Of a stretch of 64,000 nt of DNA, positions 8,561 through 17,759 are shown one piece after another. A program made the translations under genes and the position numbers. The notes beneath the pieces are model-generated. The model was given only the letters and a program-made list of their open reading frames with translations. It was not told the origin of the DNA and ran no database searches. Numbering within the stretch: position 1 is the first letter of the stretch; each line of letters opens with the position of its first letter. Source of the DNA: an uncultured Altererythrobacter sp. (GTDB lineage: Bacteria > Pseudomonadota > Alphaproteobacteria > Sphingomonadales > Sphingomonadaceae); NCBI GenBank assembly GCA_946886565.1, contig CAMPIX010000012.1, positions 1 through 64,000 on the forward strand, in the 5' to 3' direction.

Positions 8561-9367
8561 ATGCGCGAAACCGGCTACGCCAAGATCAACCTCGCGCTGC
8601 ATGTGCGGCGGCGGCGGGAGGATGGGTATCATGAACTCGAGACGCTGTTCGCCTTCGTCGATGCGGGCGACGAGTTGACGGCGCGCGCGGCGGCGCGGGA
8701 CAGTCTGAGCGTGACAGGCGAGTTCGCGCAGGCGCTCGATGATCCGTTCGGCAATATCGTCGCCAGGGCGCTGGGGAAGCTGCCGCGGGCGGATGGGCTG
8801 GCGTTGACGCTGGAGAAGAACCTGCCGGTGGCGGCGGGGCTGGGCGGCGGGTCGGCGGACGCGGGCGCGGTGTTTCGCATGGTGCGCGAGCGGTATGGTT
8901 TGCCCGACGACTGGCGGGAGCGTGCCGCGTCGCTCGGCGCCGACGTGCCTGCTTGCGTCGAGAGCGTCGCCTGTATCGGGCGCGGGACCGGGACCGAGCT
9001 GGAGCCGATCGAGAACGACCTTGCCGGAACGCCGGTGCTGCTCGTCAACCCGCGCGTGCCGGTGCCGACCGGGCCGGTGTTCGCCGCGTGGGACGGCGAG
9101 GACCGCGAGGCTCTACCGGAAGGCAGGGCGTCGGAAATCGCGCGCGCGGGGCGCAACGATCTCGAAGTTGCGGCCATTGGGCTCTGCCCGGAGATCGGCG
9201 AGGTGCTGCACCATCTGCGAGGAACGCGGGCTTTTCTCACCCGTATGTCCGGTTCGGGCGCGACGTGCTTCGCGCTGTTCGAGGATGAGGCGGCGTGTGA
9301 GGATGCGGTTGCTCAGATCGGCGAGGCGCAACCGGGTTGGTGGACGATGAAGGGCAAGCTGAGATAA
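8561..9367 (+). CDS. ispE: 4-diphosphocytidyl-2-C-methyl-D-erythritol kinase IspE
   Basis: 268 residues of the GHMP kinase family, the ATP-dependent step of the MEP route to isoprenoids. The N-terminal ETGYAKINLALHV block and the nucleotide-binding LPVAAGLGGGSADAGAVF loop are intact, and the C-terminal RMSGSGATCFALFED motif closes the fold. ATG 8561 is chosen because the conserved YAKINL block begins five residues later, as in the family. An upstream extension would overlap the small membrane-protein gene. A little shorter than E. coli IspE (about 283). Confidence 0.95.
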   Translation: MRETGYAKINLALHVRRRREDGYHELETLFAFVDAGDELTARAAARDSLSVTGEFAQALDDPFGNIVARALGKLPRADGLALTLEKNLPVAAGLGGGSADAGAVFRMVRERYGLPDDWRERAASLGADVPACVESVACIGRGTGTELEPIENDLAGTPVLLVNPRVPVPTGPVFAAWDGEDREALPEGRASEIARAGRNDLEVAAIGLCPEIGEVLHHLRGTRAFLTRMSGSGATCFALFEDEAACEDAVAQIGEAQPGWWTMKGKLR

Positions 9368-9395
9368 AACGATGCTCTCATGCAAATGCAAAGTT

Positions 9396-9507
9396 CCGTT
9401 CGCCCTGAGCTTGTCGAAGGGCCCGTTCGAGCGAAGCCGAGAACTGGCTCCGTGCAGGGCCTCGGCTTCGCTCGGCCCAGTCCCTCGACTGCGCTCGGGA
9501 CGAACGG
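9396..9507. repeat. Palindromic repeat, family B (copy 1)
   Basis: An inverted repeat bounded by ccgttcg and cgaacgg, with the block ccctgagcttgtcgaaggg on the left and ccctcgactgcgctcggga on the right. An inner palindrome (agcgaagccgag / ctcggcttcgct) lies between them. It lies between ispE and the amidohydrolase gene and overlaps the latter's first codon region. Copies at 35841-35905 and 62394-62485 share the ends. Confidence 0.8.
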
Positions 9508-10233
9508 ATGCTTGAAGAGGTTTACCGCCAAGTCGGCGAGCCGGTGCCGGGCCGGATCGTCTGCGTCGCCGATCATGCGTCGAACCACGTTCCGGCCGAT
9601 ATCGACCTCGGCATCGCGCCCGAGCTGCTGGACAAGCACATCGCGCTCGACATCGGGGTCGAGGGGGTCGCCGAGCGCATGGCGCGGCGCCACGGCATTC
9701 CCGCACATATCGCCTGCATCAGCCGCCTCGTGTGTGATCTGCACCGCGAGGAGGAAGCGCCCGGCGTGGTCCCCGCGAAAAGCGACGGGCATCTGATCCC
9801 CGGCAATATCGGCGCCGATATCGAGCGGCGGCTCGCGCGGTTCCATCGACCCTATCATACCGCACTCGGCCAATGGCTGGACGCCGCGCGGCCCGAGCTG
9901 ATCGTCGCCTTGCACAGCTTCACGCCCGAGCTCGAAAGCGGCGGTGAGCCGCGGCCGTGGCAGGTCGCGTTGCTCTACAATCGGGACGACCGCGCCGCGC
10001 GCCATGCGATCCGGCTGTTCGCCGCGCACGGGCTCACCGTCGGCGACAACCAGCCCTATTCGGGCAAACAGTTGAACGCGACGATGGACCGCCACGCCGA
10101 AGCGCATGGGCGGCCCTATCTGACGATCGAGATCCGCCAGGACATGATCGAGCGCGAGGCGGATCAGGCGCGCTGGGCGGCGCTGGTGGCCGATGTGGCG
10201 GGCCGCACTGCGCTCGCGCTCAAGGGCGGCTAG
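9508..10233 (+). CDS. N-formylglutamate amidohydrolase family protein
   Basis: 241 residues of the N-formylglutamate amidohydrolase (HutG-type, FGase) family. The metal-site block CVADHASNHVP lies at 21-31, SRLVCDLHREE follows in the middle, and LIVALHSFTPE and YLTIEIRQDMI are towards the C-terminus. The classical substrate is N-formyl-L-glutamate in histidine breakdown, but no hut gene is nearby, so the real substrate here may differ. ATG 9508 begins immediately after a family B repeat. The repeat may therefore shape its leader or ribosome access. Confidence 0.85.
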   Translation: MLEEVYRQVGEPVPGRIVCVADHASNHVPADIDLGIAPELLDKHIALDIGVEGVAERMARRHGIPAHIACISRLVCDLHREEEAPGVVPAKSDGHLIPGNIGADIERRLARFHRPYHTALGQWLDAARPELIVALHSFTPELESGGEPRPWQVALLYNRDDRAARHAIRLFAAHGLTVGDNQPYSGKQLNATMDRHAEAHGRPYLTIEIRQDMIEREADQARWAALVADVAGRTALALKGG

Positions 10234-10305
10234 GGCGCGACCAAATTCTGCATTGTTGACCCTGCCTGCCTTCGCCGCGAAACCTGCGCGGACGGAGGAG
10301 CCAGC

Positions 10306-12027
10306 GTGACCGCGAAATTCGACAAGACCAAGCTTCCCAGCCGCCACGTCTCGGTCGGGCCCGAGCGCGCGCCGCATCGCTCGTATTACTACGCGATGGG
10401 CATGACCGAGGAGGAGATCGCGCGCCCGTTCGTCGCGGTCGCTTCCGCCGGCAACGACAGCGCGCCGTGCAACACCACGCTCGACGCGCAGGCCGATGTC
10501 TGCCGGCGCGGGGTGGAGGAGGGGGGCGGCACCCCGCGCCGGTTCAACACCATCACCGTCACCGACGGGATCGCGATGGGCCACCAGGGGATGAAGAGCT
10601 CGCTCGTCAGCCGCGAGGTGATCGCCGATTCGATCGAGCTTTCGGTGCGCGGGCACTGCTACGACGCGCTGGTCGGGTTCGCCGGCTGCGACAAGAGCCT
10701 GCCAGGCATGATGATGGCGATGCTGCGGCTCAACGTGCCCTCGATCTTCGTCTATGGCGGCTCGATCCTGCCCGGCCGGTTCCACGGGCACGACGTGACC
10801 GTGGTCGACGTGTTCGAGGCGGTGGGCCAGCACGCGGCGGGCAATTGCCCGCTCAAGGAACTGACCGCGCTCGAGAAAGTCGCTTGTCCGGGTCACGGCG
10901 CCTGCGGTGGGCAGTTCACCGCGAACACGATGGCCTGCGTCGGCGAGGCGATCGGATTGTCCTTGCCGAACAGCAATATGGCGCCCGCCCCTTACAAGTC
11001 GCGCGAGGAGATCGCGGTCGCGGCGGGGCGGCAGGTCATGGCGCTGCTCGAGGCGGACCTGCGCCCGCGCGACATCTGCACCCGCGCCGCGTTCGAGAAC
11101 GCCGCGCGGGTCGTCGCCGCGACCGGCGGCTCTACCAACGCCGCGCTCCATCTGCCCGCGATGGCGAGCGAATGCGGCATCGCGTTCGACCTGTTCGACG
11201 TTGCCGAGATATTCAAATCAACGCCTTACATCGCCGACCTTAAGCCCGGCGGACAATATGTCGCGAAGGACATGCACGAGGCGGGCGGGGTCTATATGGC
11301 GATGAAGACGCTGCTCGACGGCGGTTTCCTCGACCCCGAACCGATGACCGTGAGCGGCAAGACGCTGGGCGAAAACATCGAGGAAGTGACCTGGAACCCC
11401 GACCAGAAGGTCTTTTACGAGGTTTCGAGCCCCATCACCCCCACCGGCGGCGTCGTGGGCCTGAAGGGATCGCTCGCGCCCGAGGGGGCGATCGTCAAGG
11501 TCGCGGGCATGGCGCGGCTGCAGTTCACCGGTCCGGCGCGGGTGTTCGAGTGCGAGGAGGACGCCTTCGCCGCGGTCGAGGCGCGCGACATCGCCGAGGG
11601 CAGCGTGATCGTGATCCGCTACGAAGGGCCCAAGGGCGGGCCGGGAATGCGCGAGATGCTCGCCACCACCGCCGCGCTCTACGGGCAGGGCATGGGCGAG
11701 AAGGTCGCGCTGATCACCGACGGGCGTTTCTCGGGCGCGACGCGCGGGTTCTGCATCGGCCATGTCGGGCCCGAGGCGGCCGAGGGCGGCCCGATCGCGC
11801 TGATCGAGGACGGCGACACCATCGCGATCGATGCGGTCGCGGGCACGATCGACCTCGACGTCGATGACGCCACGCTCGCCGAGCGCCGCGCGCGATGGAC
11901 CCCGCGCGAGAACGACTACCAGTCGGGCGCATTGTGGCGCTATGCAGGCAATGTCGGGCCGGCCTACAAGGGGGCGGTGACGCACCCGGGGGCCAGGTCT
12001 GAAAAGCATGTTTACGCGGATATCTAG
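10306..12027 (+). CDS. ilvD: Dihydroxy-acid dehydratase IlvD
   Basis: 573 residues, the iron-sulfur dehydratase that makes the 2-keto acids for valine, leucine and isoleucine. Cluster cysteines are visible in [24 protein letters not shown] and [15 protein letters not shown], and the C-terminal [21 protein letters not shown] block is intact. The start codon is GTG at 10306, supported by a strong ggagg site upstream and by length. The gene overlaps the next one by 20 bases. No leader peptide or attenuator was found in the short upstream gap. Confidence 0.96.
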   Translation: MTAKFDKTKLPSRHVSVGPERAPHRSYYYAMGMTEEEIARPFVAVASAGNDSAPCNTTLDAQADVCRRGVEEGGGTPRRFNTITVTDGIAMGHQGMKSSLVSREVIADSIELSVRGHCYDALVGFAGCDKSLPGMMMAMLRLNVPSIFVYGGSILPGRFHGHDVTVVDVFEAVGQHAAGNCPLKELTALEKVACPGHGACGGQFTANTMACVGEAIGLSLPNSNMAPAPYKSREEIAVAAGRQVMALLEADLRPRDICTRAAFENAARVVAATGGSTNAALHLPAMASECGIAFDLFDVAEIFKSTPYIADLKPGGQYVAKDMHEAGGVYMAMKTLLDGGFLDPEPMTVSGKTLGENIEEVTWNPDQKVFYEVSSPITPTGGVVGLKGSLAPEGAIVKVAGMARLQFTGPARVFECEEDAFAAVEARDIAEGSVIVIRYEGPKGGPGMREMLATTAALYGQGMGEKVALITDGRFSGATRGFCIGHVGPEAAEGGPIALIEDGDTIAIDAVAGTIDLDVDDATLAERRARWTPRENDYQSGALWRYAGNVGPAYKGAVTHPGARSEKHVYADI

Positions 12028-12379
12028 CGCGCTGGTGCTGCTGTCGCTCGGCGCCTGTTCGGGCGATGCGCCGGTGCAGGCGCAGGCCGACGAAGGAGCG
12101 CAGCGGATCGACTGCGCGATCGGGCCGGGCGCGGAGTTCGGCCCGGACTGCCTGGTCGAACGCGTGCAGATCGAGGGTGCTACCGTGTTGACCGTGCGCC
12201 ACCCCGACGGCGGTTTCCGCCGCTTCGAACAGCTTGCCGACGGGCTCGGGCTCGCGATCTACGATGGCGCGGACGGGGCCGAACTGACACTGGCGGGCGA
12301 TGTTCTCGAAGTGCGCGTGGCGGGCGACCGCTACCGCTTCCCCGCGCGGCCGAGCCGGGATTCCGATGCCGCGGAATGA
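12008..12379 (+). CDS. Small lipoprotein, unknown function
   Basis: 123 residues. A lipoprotein signal ([19 protein letters not shown]) has the lipobox LGAC, so cysteine 17 would be lipidated. The mature part holds a [18 protein letters not shown] block with two cysteines and ends with a short beta-rich region. I do not recognise a characterised family, although similar proteins recur in sphingomonads. It overlaps the ilvD end by 20 bases and the NAD(P)HX repair gene by 14 bases, so all three are likely cotranscribed and coupled. Confidence 0.75.
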   Translation: MFTRISSALVLLSLGACSGDAPVQAQADEGAQRIDCAIGPGAEFGPDCLVERVQIEGATVLTVRHPDGGFRRFEQLADGLGLAIYDGADGAELTLAGDVLEVRVAGDRYRFPARPSRDSDAAE

Positions 12380-13748
12380 TCCGGTCCTCACGGTCGCCGG
12401 GATGCAGGCGGCCGAGCAGGGGCTCGTCGCGGCCGGTGCAAGCGTCGACGACCTGATGCAGCGCGCCGGGCGGGGCGCGGCGGAATGGGTCTGGCGCCTC
12501 GCCGCCGGACGGCCGGTGACGGTCTTGTGCGGCCCCGGCAACAATGGCGGCGATGGCTATGTTATCGCTGAGGTTTTGCGGCAGTGGGGGCTGGACGTGG
12601 CGGTGGTCGCGCCGGTCGATACGAAGACCGACGCCGCCCGAAACGCGCGCGCGCTCTACCGCGGCGCGATGGCCGGGGAAGGGCGGCGCGGTGCGGTGCT
12701 GGTCGATTGCCTGTTCGGCAGCGGGCTGACGCGGCCCTTGTCGGGCGAATTGCTGAATTTGCTGAACCGGTTGTCCGCGCATCACCAGCATTGCGTCGCG
12801 ATCGACCTGCCGAGCGGTGTCGAGAGCGACAGCGGCGCGCTGCTCAACGAGGGGCTGCCGCGCTACGATCTCACGCTGGCGCTGGGCGCGTGGAAGTTCG
12901 CGCACTGGACGATGCCCGCGATGGCGCGGATGGGCGCGCGGCGGCTGGTGGATATCGGGGTGCGGGAGACCGGGTCGAAGGCGGCGCTGTCGGCCCGCCC
13001 GCGGCTCGATGCGCCGGCAGCCGATGCGCACAAGTACCGCCGCGGCCTGCTCGCGGTGGTCGGCGGCGCCATGCCCGGCGCGGCGCTGCTCGCGGCCAAG
13101 GCCGCGATGCACGCGGGCGCGGGGAACGTGCGGCTGCTTGCCGACCGCTCGCATCCCGCCGCCCCGGCCGCGCTGGTGGTGGACGAGAAGCCGCTCACCG
13201 AAGCGCTCGACGACGCGCGGTTCGACGCGGTGCTCGTCGGCCCCGGGCTGGGGCGCGACGAGGCTGCGAGGGCGCGGCTGTGCGCGGCTCTGGACCGCGG
13301 GCTGCCGACGGTGCTCGACGCCGATGCGCTGGGTTTGCTCGAGCGGCGCGCATTCGCCGAAGATACGCTCGTCACCCCGCACGAGGGCGAGCTGGCGAAA
13401 CTGTGCGAGACGTTCGGGATTTCGGGCGGGGGCAAGCGCGCGAAGGCGCAGGCGCTGGCCGAGGCGAGCGGGCTGACCGTGCTCGCCAAAGGCCCCGATA
13501 CGGTGCTGTGCGCGCCGGACGGGACGATGCGGCTGTTCGCACCCGGGCCGAGCTGGCTTTCGACCGCGGGGACGGGCGACGTGCTCGCGGGTATCGCGGC
13601 GAGCCGCATGGCGACCGGCGCTTCGGCGTTCGAGGCGGCCGAGCAGGCGGTGTGGCTCCAGCACGAGGCGGCGCGGATCGCCGGCGCGGCGTTCACCGCC
13701 GACGAACTGGCGCACGCCGTGAAAGCCGCCTACGCGCGCTTTCTGTGA
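12366..13748 (+). CDS. nnr: Bifunctional NAD(P)H-hydrate epimerase / ADP-dependent dehydratase
   Basis: 460 residues with two fused metabolite-repair domains. The N-terminal YjeF epimerase domain has VTVLCGPGNNGGDGYVIAE near residue 60. The C-terminal ribokinase-like dehydratase has LVTPHEGELAKL and the STAGTGDVLAGIAASRM motif with the catalytic aspartate. Together they restore NADH and NADPH from hydrated forms. ATG 12366 ([17 protein letters not shown]) matches the usual family start. The stop overlaps the next start as GTGA. Confidence 0.93.
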   Translation: MPRNDPVLTVAGMQAAEQGLVAAGASVDDLMQRAGRGAAEWVWRLAAGRPVTVLCGPGNNGGDGYVIAEVLRQWGLDVAVVAPVDTKTDAARNARALYRGAMAGEGRRGAVLVDCLFGSGLTRPLSGELLNLLNRLSAHHQHCVAIDLPSGVESDSGALLNEGLPRYDLTLALGAWKFAHWTMPAMARMGARRLVDIGVRETGSKAALSARPRLDAPAADAHKYRRGLLAVVGGAMPGAALLAAKAAMHAGAGNVRLLADRSHPAAPAALVVDEKPLTEALDDARFDAVLVGPGLGRDEAARARLCAALDRGLPTVLDADALGLLERRAFAEDTLVTPHEGELAKLCETFGISGGGKRAKAQALAEASGLTVLAKGPDTVLCAPDGTMRLFAPGPSWLSTAGTGDVLAGIAASRMATGASAFEAAEQAVWLQHEAARIAGAAFTADELAHAVKAAYARFL

Positions 13749-14941
13749 CCGAACCATCCGAGATCATCCGCATCGCCGCGAAGGGCGACGGCGTGACTGC
13801 CGACGGCCGCCACGCGCCCTATGCCGCGCCGGGCGACCTGCTGCGCACCGACGGCACGCTCGAGCATGGCGTGCACCATGCCGTGCCGCCATGCCGTCAC
13901 TTCGGGACATGCGGCGGGTGCCAGTTGCAGCATTGCGACCGGGCGGCGATCGCGCGCTACGTTTCAGAGCGGGTCGCGTTTGCAGCGCAAGGGCAGGGCG
14001 TGGCGATTGGCGAACTGCTGGCGCCGCACATTTCGCCGCCGCGCAGCCGCCGTCGCTGCACGCTCCATGCGCTGAGCGCGGGCGGCAAGCCGGTGATCGG
14101 GTTTCGCGAGGCCGGTTCGCACCGCGTGGTCGACATGCGCGAATGCCATGTGCTGCGGCCCGAACTGTTCGCGCTCGTCGCGCCGCTGCGCGCGCTGCTG
14201 GCGCGGCGCAAGGGGCGCTATGCCGCCGATATCGAGCTGACGCTGACCGACCGGGGCGTGGACTGCGCGATCGCGGGGCTGGCGGTCGAGGGCCTGGCGC
14301 AGACCGAGGAGATGCTCGATTTCGCGCGGGAGAACGGCGTTGCGCGGCTGACGCTCGACCATGGTTACGGGCCCGAAACGGTGTGGGAGCCCGAGCCGGT
14401 GACGGTCACCCTGTCGGGCGTGCCGGTCGGGTTTCCGAGCGGCAGCTTCCTCCAGGCGACCCTGGACGGCGAGGCGGCGCTGGTCGGTGCGGTGCGCGAA
14501 TGGCTGACGGGGGCGGGCACGGTCGCCGATCTGTTTGCCGGGCTCGGCACGTTCGCCTTCGCCTTGGGCGGTGACGACAAGGTGCTTGCGGCCGAGGCGG
14601 CGCGCGACGCGCATCTTGCGTGCAAGGCGGCCGCGGGGCGTTCGGGCAGGCCGGTCCACGCGATGCACCGCGACCTGTTCCGCAATCCACTCCAGCCCGA
14701 CGAGCTCGATCGTTTCGCCGCGGTCGTGCTCGATCCGCCGCGGGCGGGCGCGCGCGAGCAGGTGGCGAGGCTGGCAGAGAGTGCGGTGCCGCGGGTGGCC
14801 TATGTCAGCTGCAACCCCTCGAGCTGGGCGCGTGACGTGGCCACGCTGGTCGCCTCCGGCTATCGGCTGGAGAAGGTCAAACCGGTCGGCCAGTTCGTCT
14901 GGTCGACCCACGTCGAGCTTGCGAGCCTGTTCGTGCGCTGA
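13745..14941 (+). CDS. Class I 23S rRNA/tRNA (uracil-5-)-methyltransferase, TrmA/RlmD family
   Basis: 398 residues. A 4Fe-4S-type cysteine group, CRHFGTCGGCQLQHC, is near residues 47-61, typical of RlmD/RumA. The Rossmann SAM site VADLFAGLGTFAFAL, the LDPPRAGAREQ motif and the catalytic VSCNPSSWARD motif follow. The exact target uridine cannot be told from sequence. The start is GTG 13745, overlapping the stop of the preceding gene (GTGA). It lacks an obvious N-terminal TRAM domain of full length, as in many alphaproteobacterial members. Confidence 0.9.
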   Translation: MTEPSEIIRIAAKGDGVTADGRHAPYAAPGDLLRTDGTLEHGVHHAVPPCRHFGTCGGCQLQHCDRAAIARYVSERVAFAAQGQGVAIGELLAPHISPPRSRRRCTLHALSAGGKPVIGFREAGSHRVVDMRECHVLRPELFALVAPLRALLARRKGRYAADIELTLTDRGVDCAIAGLAVEGLAQTEEMLDFARENGVARLTLDHGYGPETVWEPEPVTVTLSGVPVGFPSGSFLQATLDGEAALVGAVREWLTGAGTVADLFAGLGTFAFALGGDDKVLAAEAARDAHLACKAAAGRSGRPVHAMHRDLFRNPLQPDELDRFAAVVLDPPRAGAREQVARLAESAVPRVAYVSCNPSSWARDVATLVASGYRLEKVKPVGQFVWSTHVELASLFVR

Positions 14942-14962
14942 TCCTCCCCGGAACGCGGAGGA
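14942..14962. terminator. Bidirectional terminator hairpin between convergent genes
   Basis: Inverted repeat atcctcc...ggaggat with a GC-rich loop. It fills exactly the 21 bases between the stop of the rightward methyltransferase and the stop of the leftward hydrolase. The sequence equals the end hairpin of repeat family A. A terminator role is inferred from its convergent position. Confidence 0.6.
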
Positions 14963-15739
14963 TTAGTTGCGCAGGGCGGTGAGGATCTGGTCGTAGAGCC
15001 AGTCGCGCGCCGGCGGCTCGACGTAGGCGTGGGTGGCGTTCGCGCAGCGGTGGATGCGCGGATCGGATGCGTCCCAGGCCGAGGCGAACGTCTGCGCGGT
15101 GCGATCGGCTTCGGCGAGGAGGATGCGTACGGGACCCTCGAAGCTGTCCAGCCCCGTCGCCATCTCCTGCGCCAGCGAGTTCGGCGCGGATTTAGGGCGC
15201 GCGGCTTTGGCGATTCCGCGGGCGAGCTTGCCCAGATTCACACCGCCGGTAACAAGCCGCGCGATCTCCTTGGGATTTTTCAGTTTTTCCGCATATCGCG
15301 AACGTATGGCGTCGGGCGGCGGGGTTCCGTCGTCGCCGTCCTCGATGGTCCACGGGTTCGACAGCACCAGCGCGTCGCAGCCCGCGCCACCGGCAAGCAT
15401 CAGCGCGCTCGCCGCGTCGCAGTTGCCGAAGCCGACGACGCGGTTCATCTGCGGCGCGAGCGCGCGGAACGCGTCGAGCGCGGCGACGATATCCTTGCGG
15501 CTCTTGCGGAAGCCGCGGTTCTCGCCCTCGCTGTCGCCGATCCCGCGGCGGTCGAAGCGGAACACCGGAAAGCCGCGCCGCGCCACGCGCTCGGCCAGCG
15601 CGGCCTGGCCCGAGAAGGCGCCCGCGCGGATTTCGTTGCCGCCGCTGACGAGCAGCAGCCCGGCCGCGCCCGGCGCGGTGTCGAGCGTCGCTCCGAGCGT
15701 GCAGCCCTCGCAGGCGAACGTGAGCGGCAGCCGCTTCAT
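14963..15739 (-). CDS. Exosortase A system-associated hydrolase 1
   Basis: 258 residues, alpha/beta-hydrolase fold, matching the architecture of the hydr1_PEP family (TIGR03100). It has GGNEIRAGAFSGQAALAERVARRG, then FRFDRRGIGDSEGENRGF. The nucleophile elbow reads GFGNCDAASAL, so the nucleophile position is Asp or Cys rather than Ser, and the C-terminal ATHAYVEPPARDWL supplies the histidine. Substrate unknown; the family occurs only next to XrtA loci. The start ATG 15739 overlaps the stop of hydrolase 2 as TGATG. Last gene of the leftward arm. Confidence 0.85.
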   Translation of the reverse strand: MKRLPLTFACEGCTLGATLDTAPGAAGLLLVSGGNEIRAGAFSGQAALAERVARRGFPVFRFDRRGIGDSEGENRGFRKSRKDIVAALDAFRALAPQMNRVVGFGNCDAASALMLAGGAGCDALVLSNPWTIEDGDDGTPPPDAIRSRYAEKLKNPKEIARLVTGGVNLGKLARGIAKAARPKSAPNSLAQEMATGLDSFEGPVRILLAEADRTAQTFASAWDASDPRIHRCANATHAYVEPPARDWLYDQILTALRN

Positions 15740-16428
15740 GCCGTCGCGACCCCGAGCGAGAGGCGGGCGGCGAGCGCGTCGGCCTGCGCGGAATCCTCGT
15801 CGGGCTCGGCGCGCAGCCACAGACCGCTGCCGCCGACGGCCGACTGGTCGATCGCGAGTTGCGCCGCTTCGGGCGATGGCGCAGCCTCCGCCAGTTGCGA
15901 GAACATCGCTGCCCCCAGCTTCCACCCGGCAAGCTCGATCCCTTCGGCGCGCGCCTGCTGCTGGAGCACGTCGGTGCTCTCCTCGCGACCGGCCTCGCGC
16001 GCAGCGATCGTCCGCGCGCGCAGCATGGCGCGCAACACCTGCCGGCCGGCGACCGGGGCGTAGGCCCAGCCAGGCATCCCGGGCGGCGCGATCAGCGCTC
16101 CGCCGCGCAGCGTCAGCACGTGGGTCGCGCCGAAATGCGCGGCGGCGGCGAGTGCGGCGTGCCGCCAGTGGTCGAGCGTTTGTGCTTCCAATGGCTGGCG
16201 GCTCTCGTTGCAGCCGGGCAGATCGGGCAGCGCGCTGGCGATCCCGGCAACGTCGAGACGGCGCATCACCGCCGCCGTCAGCCGGCGCAGCTTGTTCGCC
16301 TCGTCGAACAGCGCGGGCAGCACCAGCACGCGCGCCGCGCGCCCGCCGTCGAAGGCGAGCGCGATTTCTTCGTGGGTGCCGCCGCCGATCGTGGGGCAGG
16401 GCCAGGTCTTGAACGTGCGCCCGGTCAG
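15736..16428 (-). CDS. Exosortase A system-associated hydrolase 2, probable CTG start
   Basis: About 230 residues, resembling hydrolase 2 of XrtA loci (TIGR03101): LVLPALFDEANKLRRLTAAVMRRL, then SALPDLPGCNESRQPLEAQTL. The frame upstream of GTG 16329 stays open and reads as protein (CPTIGGGTHEEIALAFDGG). It contains no ATG, GTG or TTG before the end of the acyl carrier gene, but has a CTG at 16428 that overlaps that gene's stop as CTGA. This copies the coupling pattern used elsewhere in the locus. If the CTG is not used, translation would start at GTG 16329 and lose 33 residues. Confidence 0.75.
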   Translation of the reverse strand: MTGRTFKTWPCPTIGGGTHEEIALAFDGGRAARVLVLPALFDEANKLRRLTAAVMRRLDVAGIASALPDLPGCNESRQPLEAQTLDHWRHAALAAAAHFGATHVLTLRGGALIAPPGMPGWAYAPVAGRQVLRAMLRARTIAAREAGREESTDVLQQQARAEGIELAGWKLGAAMFSQLAEAAPSPEAAQLAIDQSAVGGSGLWLRAEPDEDSAQADALAARLSLGVATA

Positions 16429-16706
16429 CTTTCGACCACTTTCGCCTCGGCGAAGGCGAGCAGCCCGCCGTAGGTCTCGAGCATTTCGCCGTCGACGTCG
16501 TCATCCTCGATCACGATGCCGAGGCGATCCTCCATCTCGGTCAGCAGACCCGCGACCGCCATCGAATCGAGTTCAGGAAGATGGCCGAACAGCCCGGTAT
16601 CGTTGTGAAATCCCTCGAGCCGCGAACCATCGAGCCCGAGCACGTCGCCGAGAATGGCGCGCAACTTCGAGTCGATCTCACTGCGGCTAGGCGCAAGATT
16701 GCTCAT
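16425..16706 (-). CDS. Acyl carrier protein, exosortase A locus
   Basis: 93 residues. The phosphopantetheine site is the serine S48 in LPELDSMAVAGLLTEMED, and the rest is acidic and helical as in carrier proteins (DRLGIVIEDDDVDGEML). It probably works with the AMP-forming ligase and PLP decarboxylase encoded divergently from 17758 on. The likely start is ATG 16706 (MSNLAPSRSEID), preceded at 12 bases by AGGGGA. A GTG at 16742, one base after the upstream stop, would add 12 residues. The stop TGA overlaps the CTG of hydrolase 2. Confidence 0.88.
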   Translation of the reverse strand: MSNLAPSRSEIDSKLRAILGDVLGLDGSRLEGFHNDTGLFGHLPELDSMAVAGLLTEMEDRLGIVIEDDDVDGEMLETYGGLLAFAEAKVVES

Positions 16707-16742
16707 GCCCGGCAAATTCCCCTGCAATTCAGCGCGCCGCAC

Positions 16743-17759
16743 TTACCCGCGCCCGAACGAGCGCGCAAGGCGGCGGAGGGCGTGCTTCGCGAGCGGCGGC
16801 CAGGCGCGGGGCTGGCGCGGATCGAGGCAATCGAGGCGATAGCGCGGGCGCACCTGCTCCATCCAGTCGGTCTTGTAGGCGTCGTTGCCGGTGCCGAAAT
16901 CGACCAGCGAGACCCGGTCGCGGTCGATAACGTGCTCGAACAGCGCGGCGGTGAGCGTGGTCCCGGCCGAGAGATCCTTGCGCGCATCGAGATGCGCGAG
17001 CTTGTGGATGTAGGCGGTGCCGTGCTCGACGGTCCAGAACTGGGCGGCGACCGGCTCGCCGTCCGCGCGCGCGACCGCGAGGCGGATGCGGCCCGCCGCG
17101 CCCTCGGCCTCGGCAAAGCGGCGGAGGAGCGCCGGGTCGCCCTCCTCGGGCTTCCAGCTTTCGGCATAGATCGCCTCGTAGGCGGCCCAGTCGGCGGCGT
17201 GGAAGCGGTCGCGGATCGCGACCTCGACCTTTTTCGCCTTGCGCTTGAGCGTGGTGCGCATCCGGCCGGGGCGCGCGGCCCAATAAGCGGCGAAGCTGCG
17301 GCCGTTCACTTCGAGCACGTGGTTGTGGTCGCACTGTTCGCGCGCGACGCGCCAGCCGCCTTCGCGGAACGCGCGTTCGAGGCGGGTGGCCGAGCCGTCC
17401 TCGTCGGGCAGGGGCCAGAGGGTGACGCGGTGCGTTTGCCGCCGCAGATCGCGAGCGAGCGCGGCGAGCAGGCTGTCACCTACCGGTCCCTCGGACGCGA
17501 GCGGGCGCCAGGTGAAACTGTACCAGTTGCGCAAGGGCTCGAGCCGTGTGTTGGCGCGGGTGAGGGCGAGTGCCGCTTGCTCGTCGCCTTCCCGGGCCAG
17601 CGCGAGCAGCGGCTTCGCGCCGGCCTCGGCCAGCAAGGCGAACCATTCGGCGCTCTCGAACGGCGAGGGCGCGCGCGCGATCGTCCCTTGCAAGACGTTA
17701 ACCCTGTCGTGATAGCTGGCGGCGATCACAGCGAAACGCTCATCCTTCGAAAGTCCCAT
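16743..17759 (-). CDS. GNAT/FemAB-like acetyltransferase, exosortase A locus
   Basis: 338 residues from ATG 17759. The C-terminal half is a GNAT/BioF2-like (FemAB-fold) domain: RMRTTLKRKAKKVEVAIRD, WAAYEAIYAESWKPEEGD, FWTVEHGTAYIHKLAH, LVDFGTGNDAYKTDWMEQ. Such proteins transfer acyl or aminoacyl groups, but the substrate here is unknown. It is the first gene of the leftward arm. Its ATG and the ATG of the divergent ligase share the four bases CATG (17757-17760). A GTG at 17729 preceded by AAGGA would avoid that overlap and keep all conserved sequence. Confidence 0.82.
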   Translation of the reverse strand: MGLSKDERFAVIAASYHDRVNVLQGTIARAPSPFESAEWFALLAEAGAKPLLALAREGDEQAALALTRANTRLEPLRNWYSFTWRPLASEGPVGDSLLAALARDLRRQTHRVTLWPLPDEDGSATRLERAFREGGWRVAREQCDHNHVLEVNGRSFAAYWAARPGRMRTTLKRKAKKVEVAIRDRFHAADWAAYEAIYAESWKPEEGDPALLRRFAEAEGAAGRIRLAVARADGEPVAAQFWTVEHGTAYIHKLAHLDARKDLSAGTTLTAALFEHVIDRDRVSLVDFGTGNDAYKTDWMEQVRPRYRLDCLDPRQPRAWPPLAKHALRRLARSFGRG

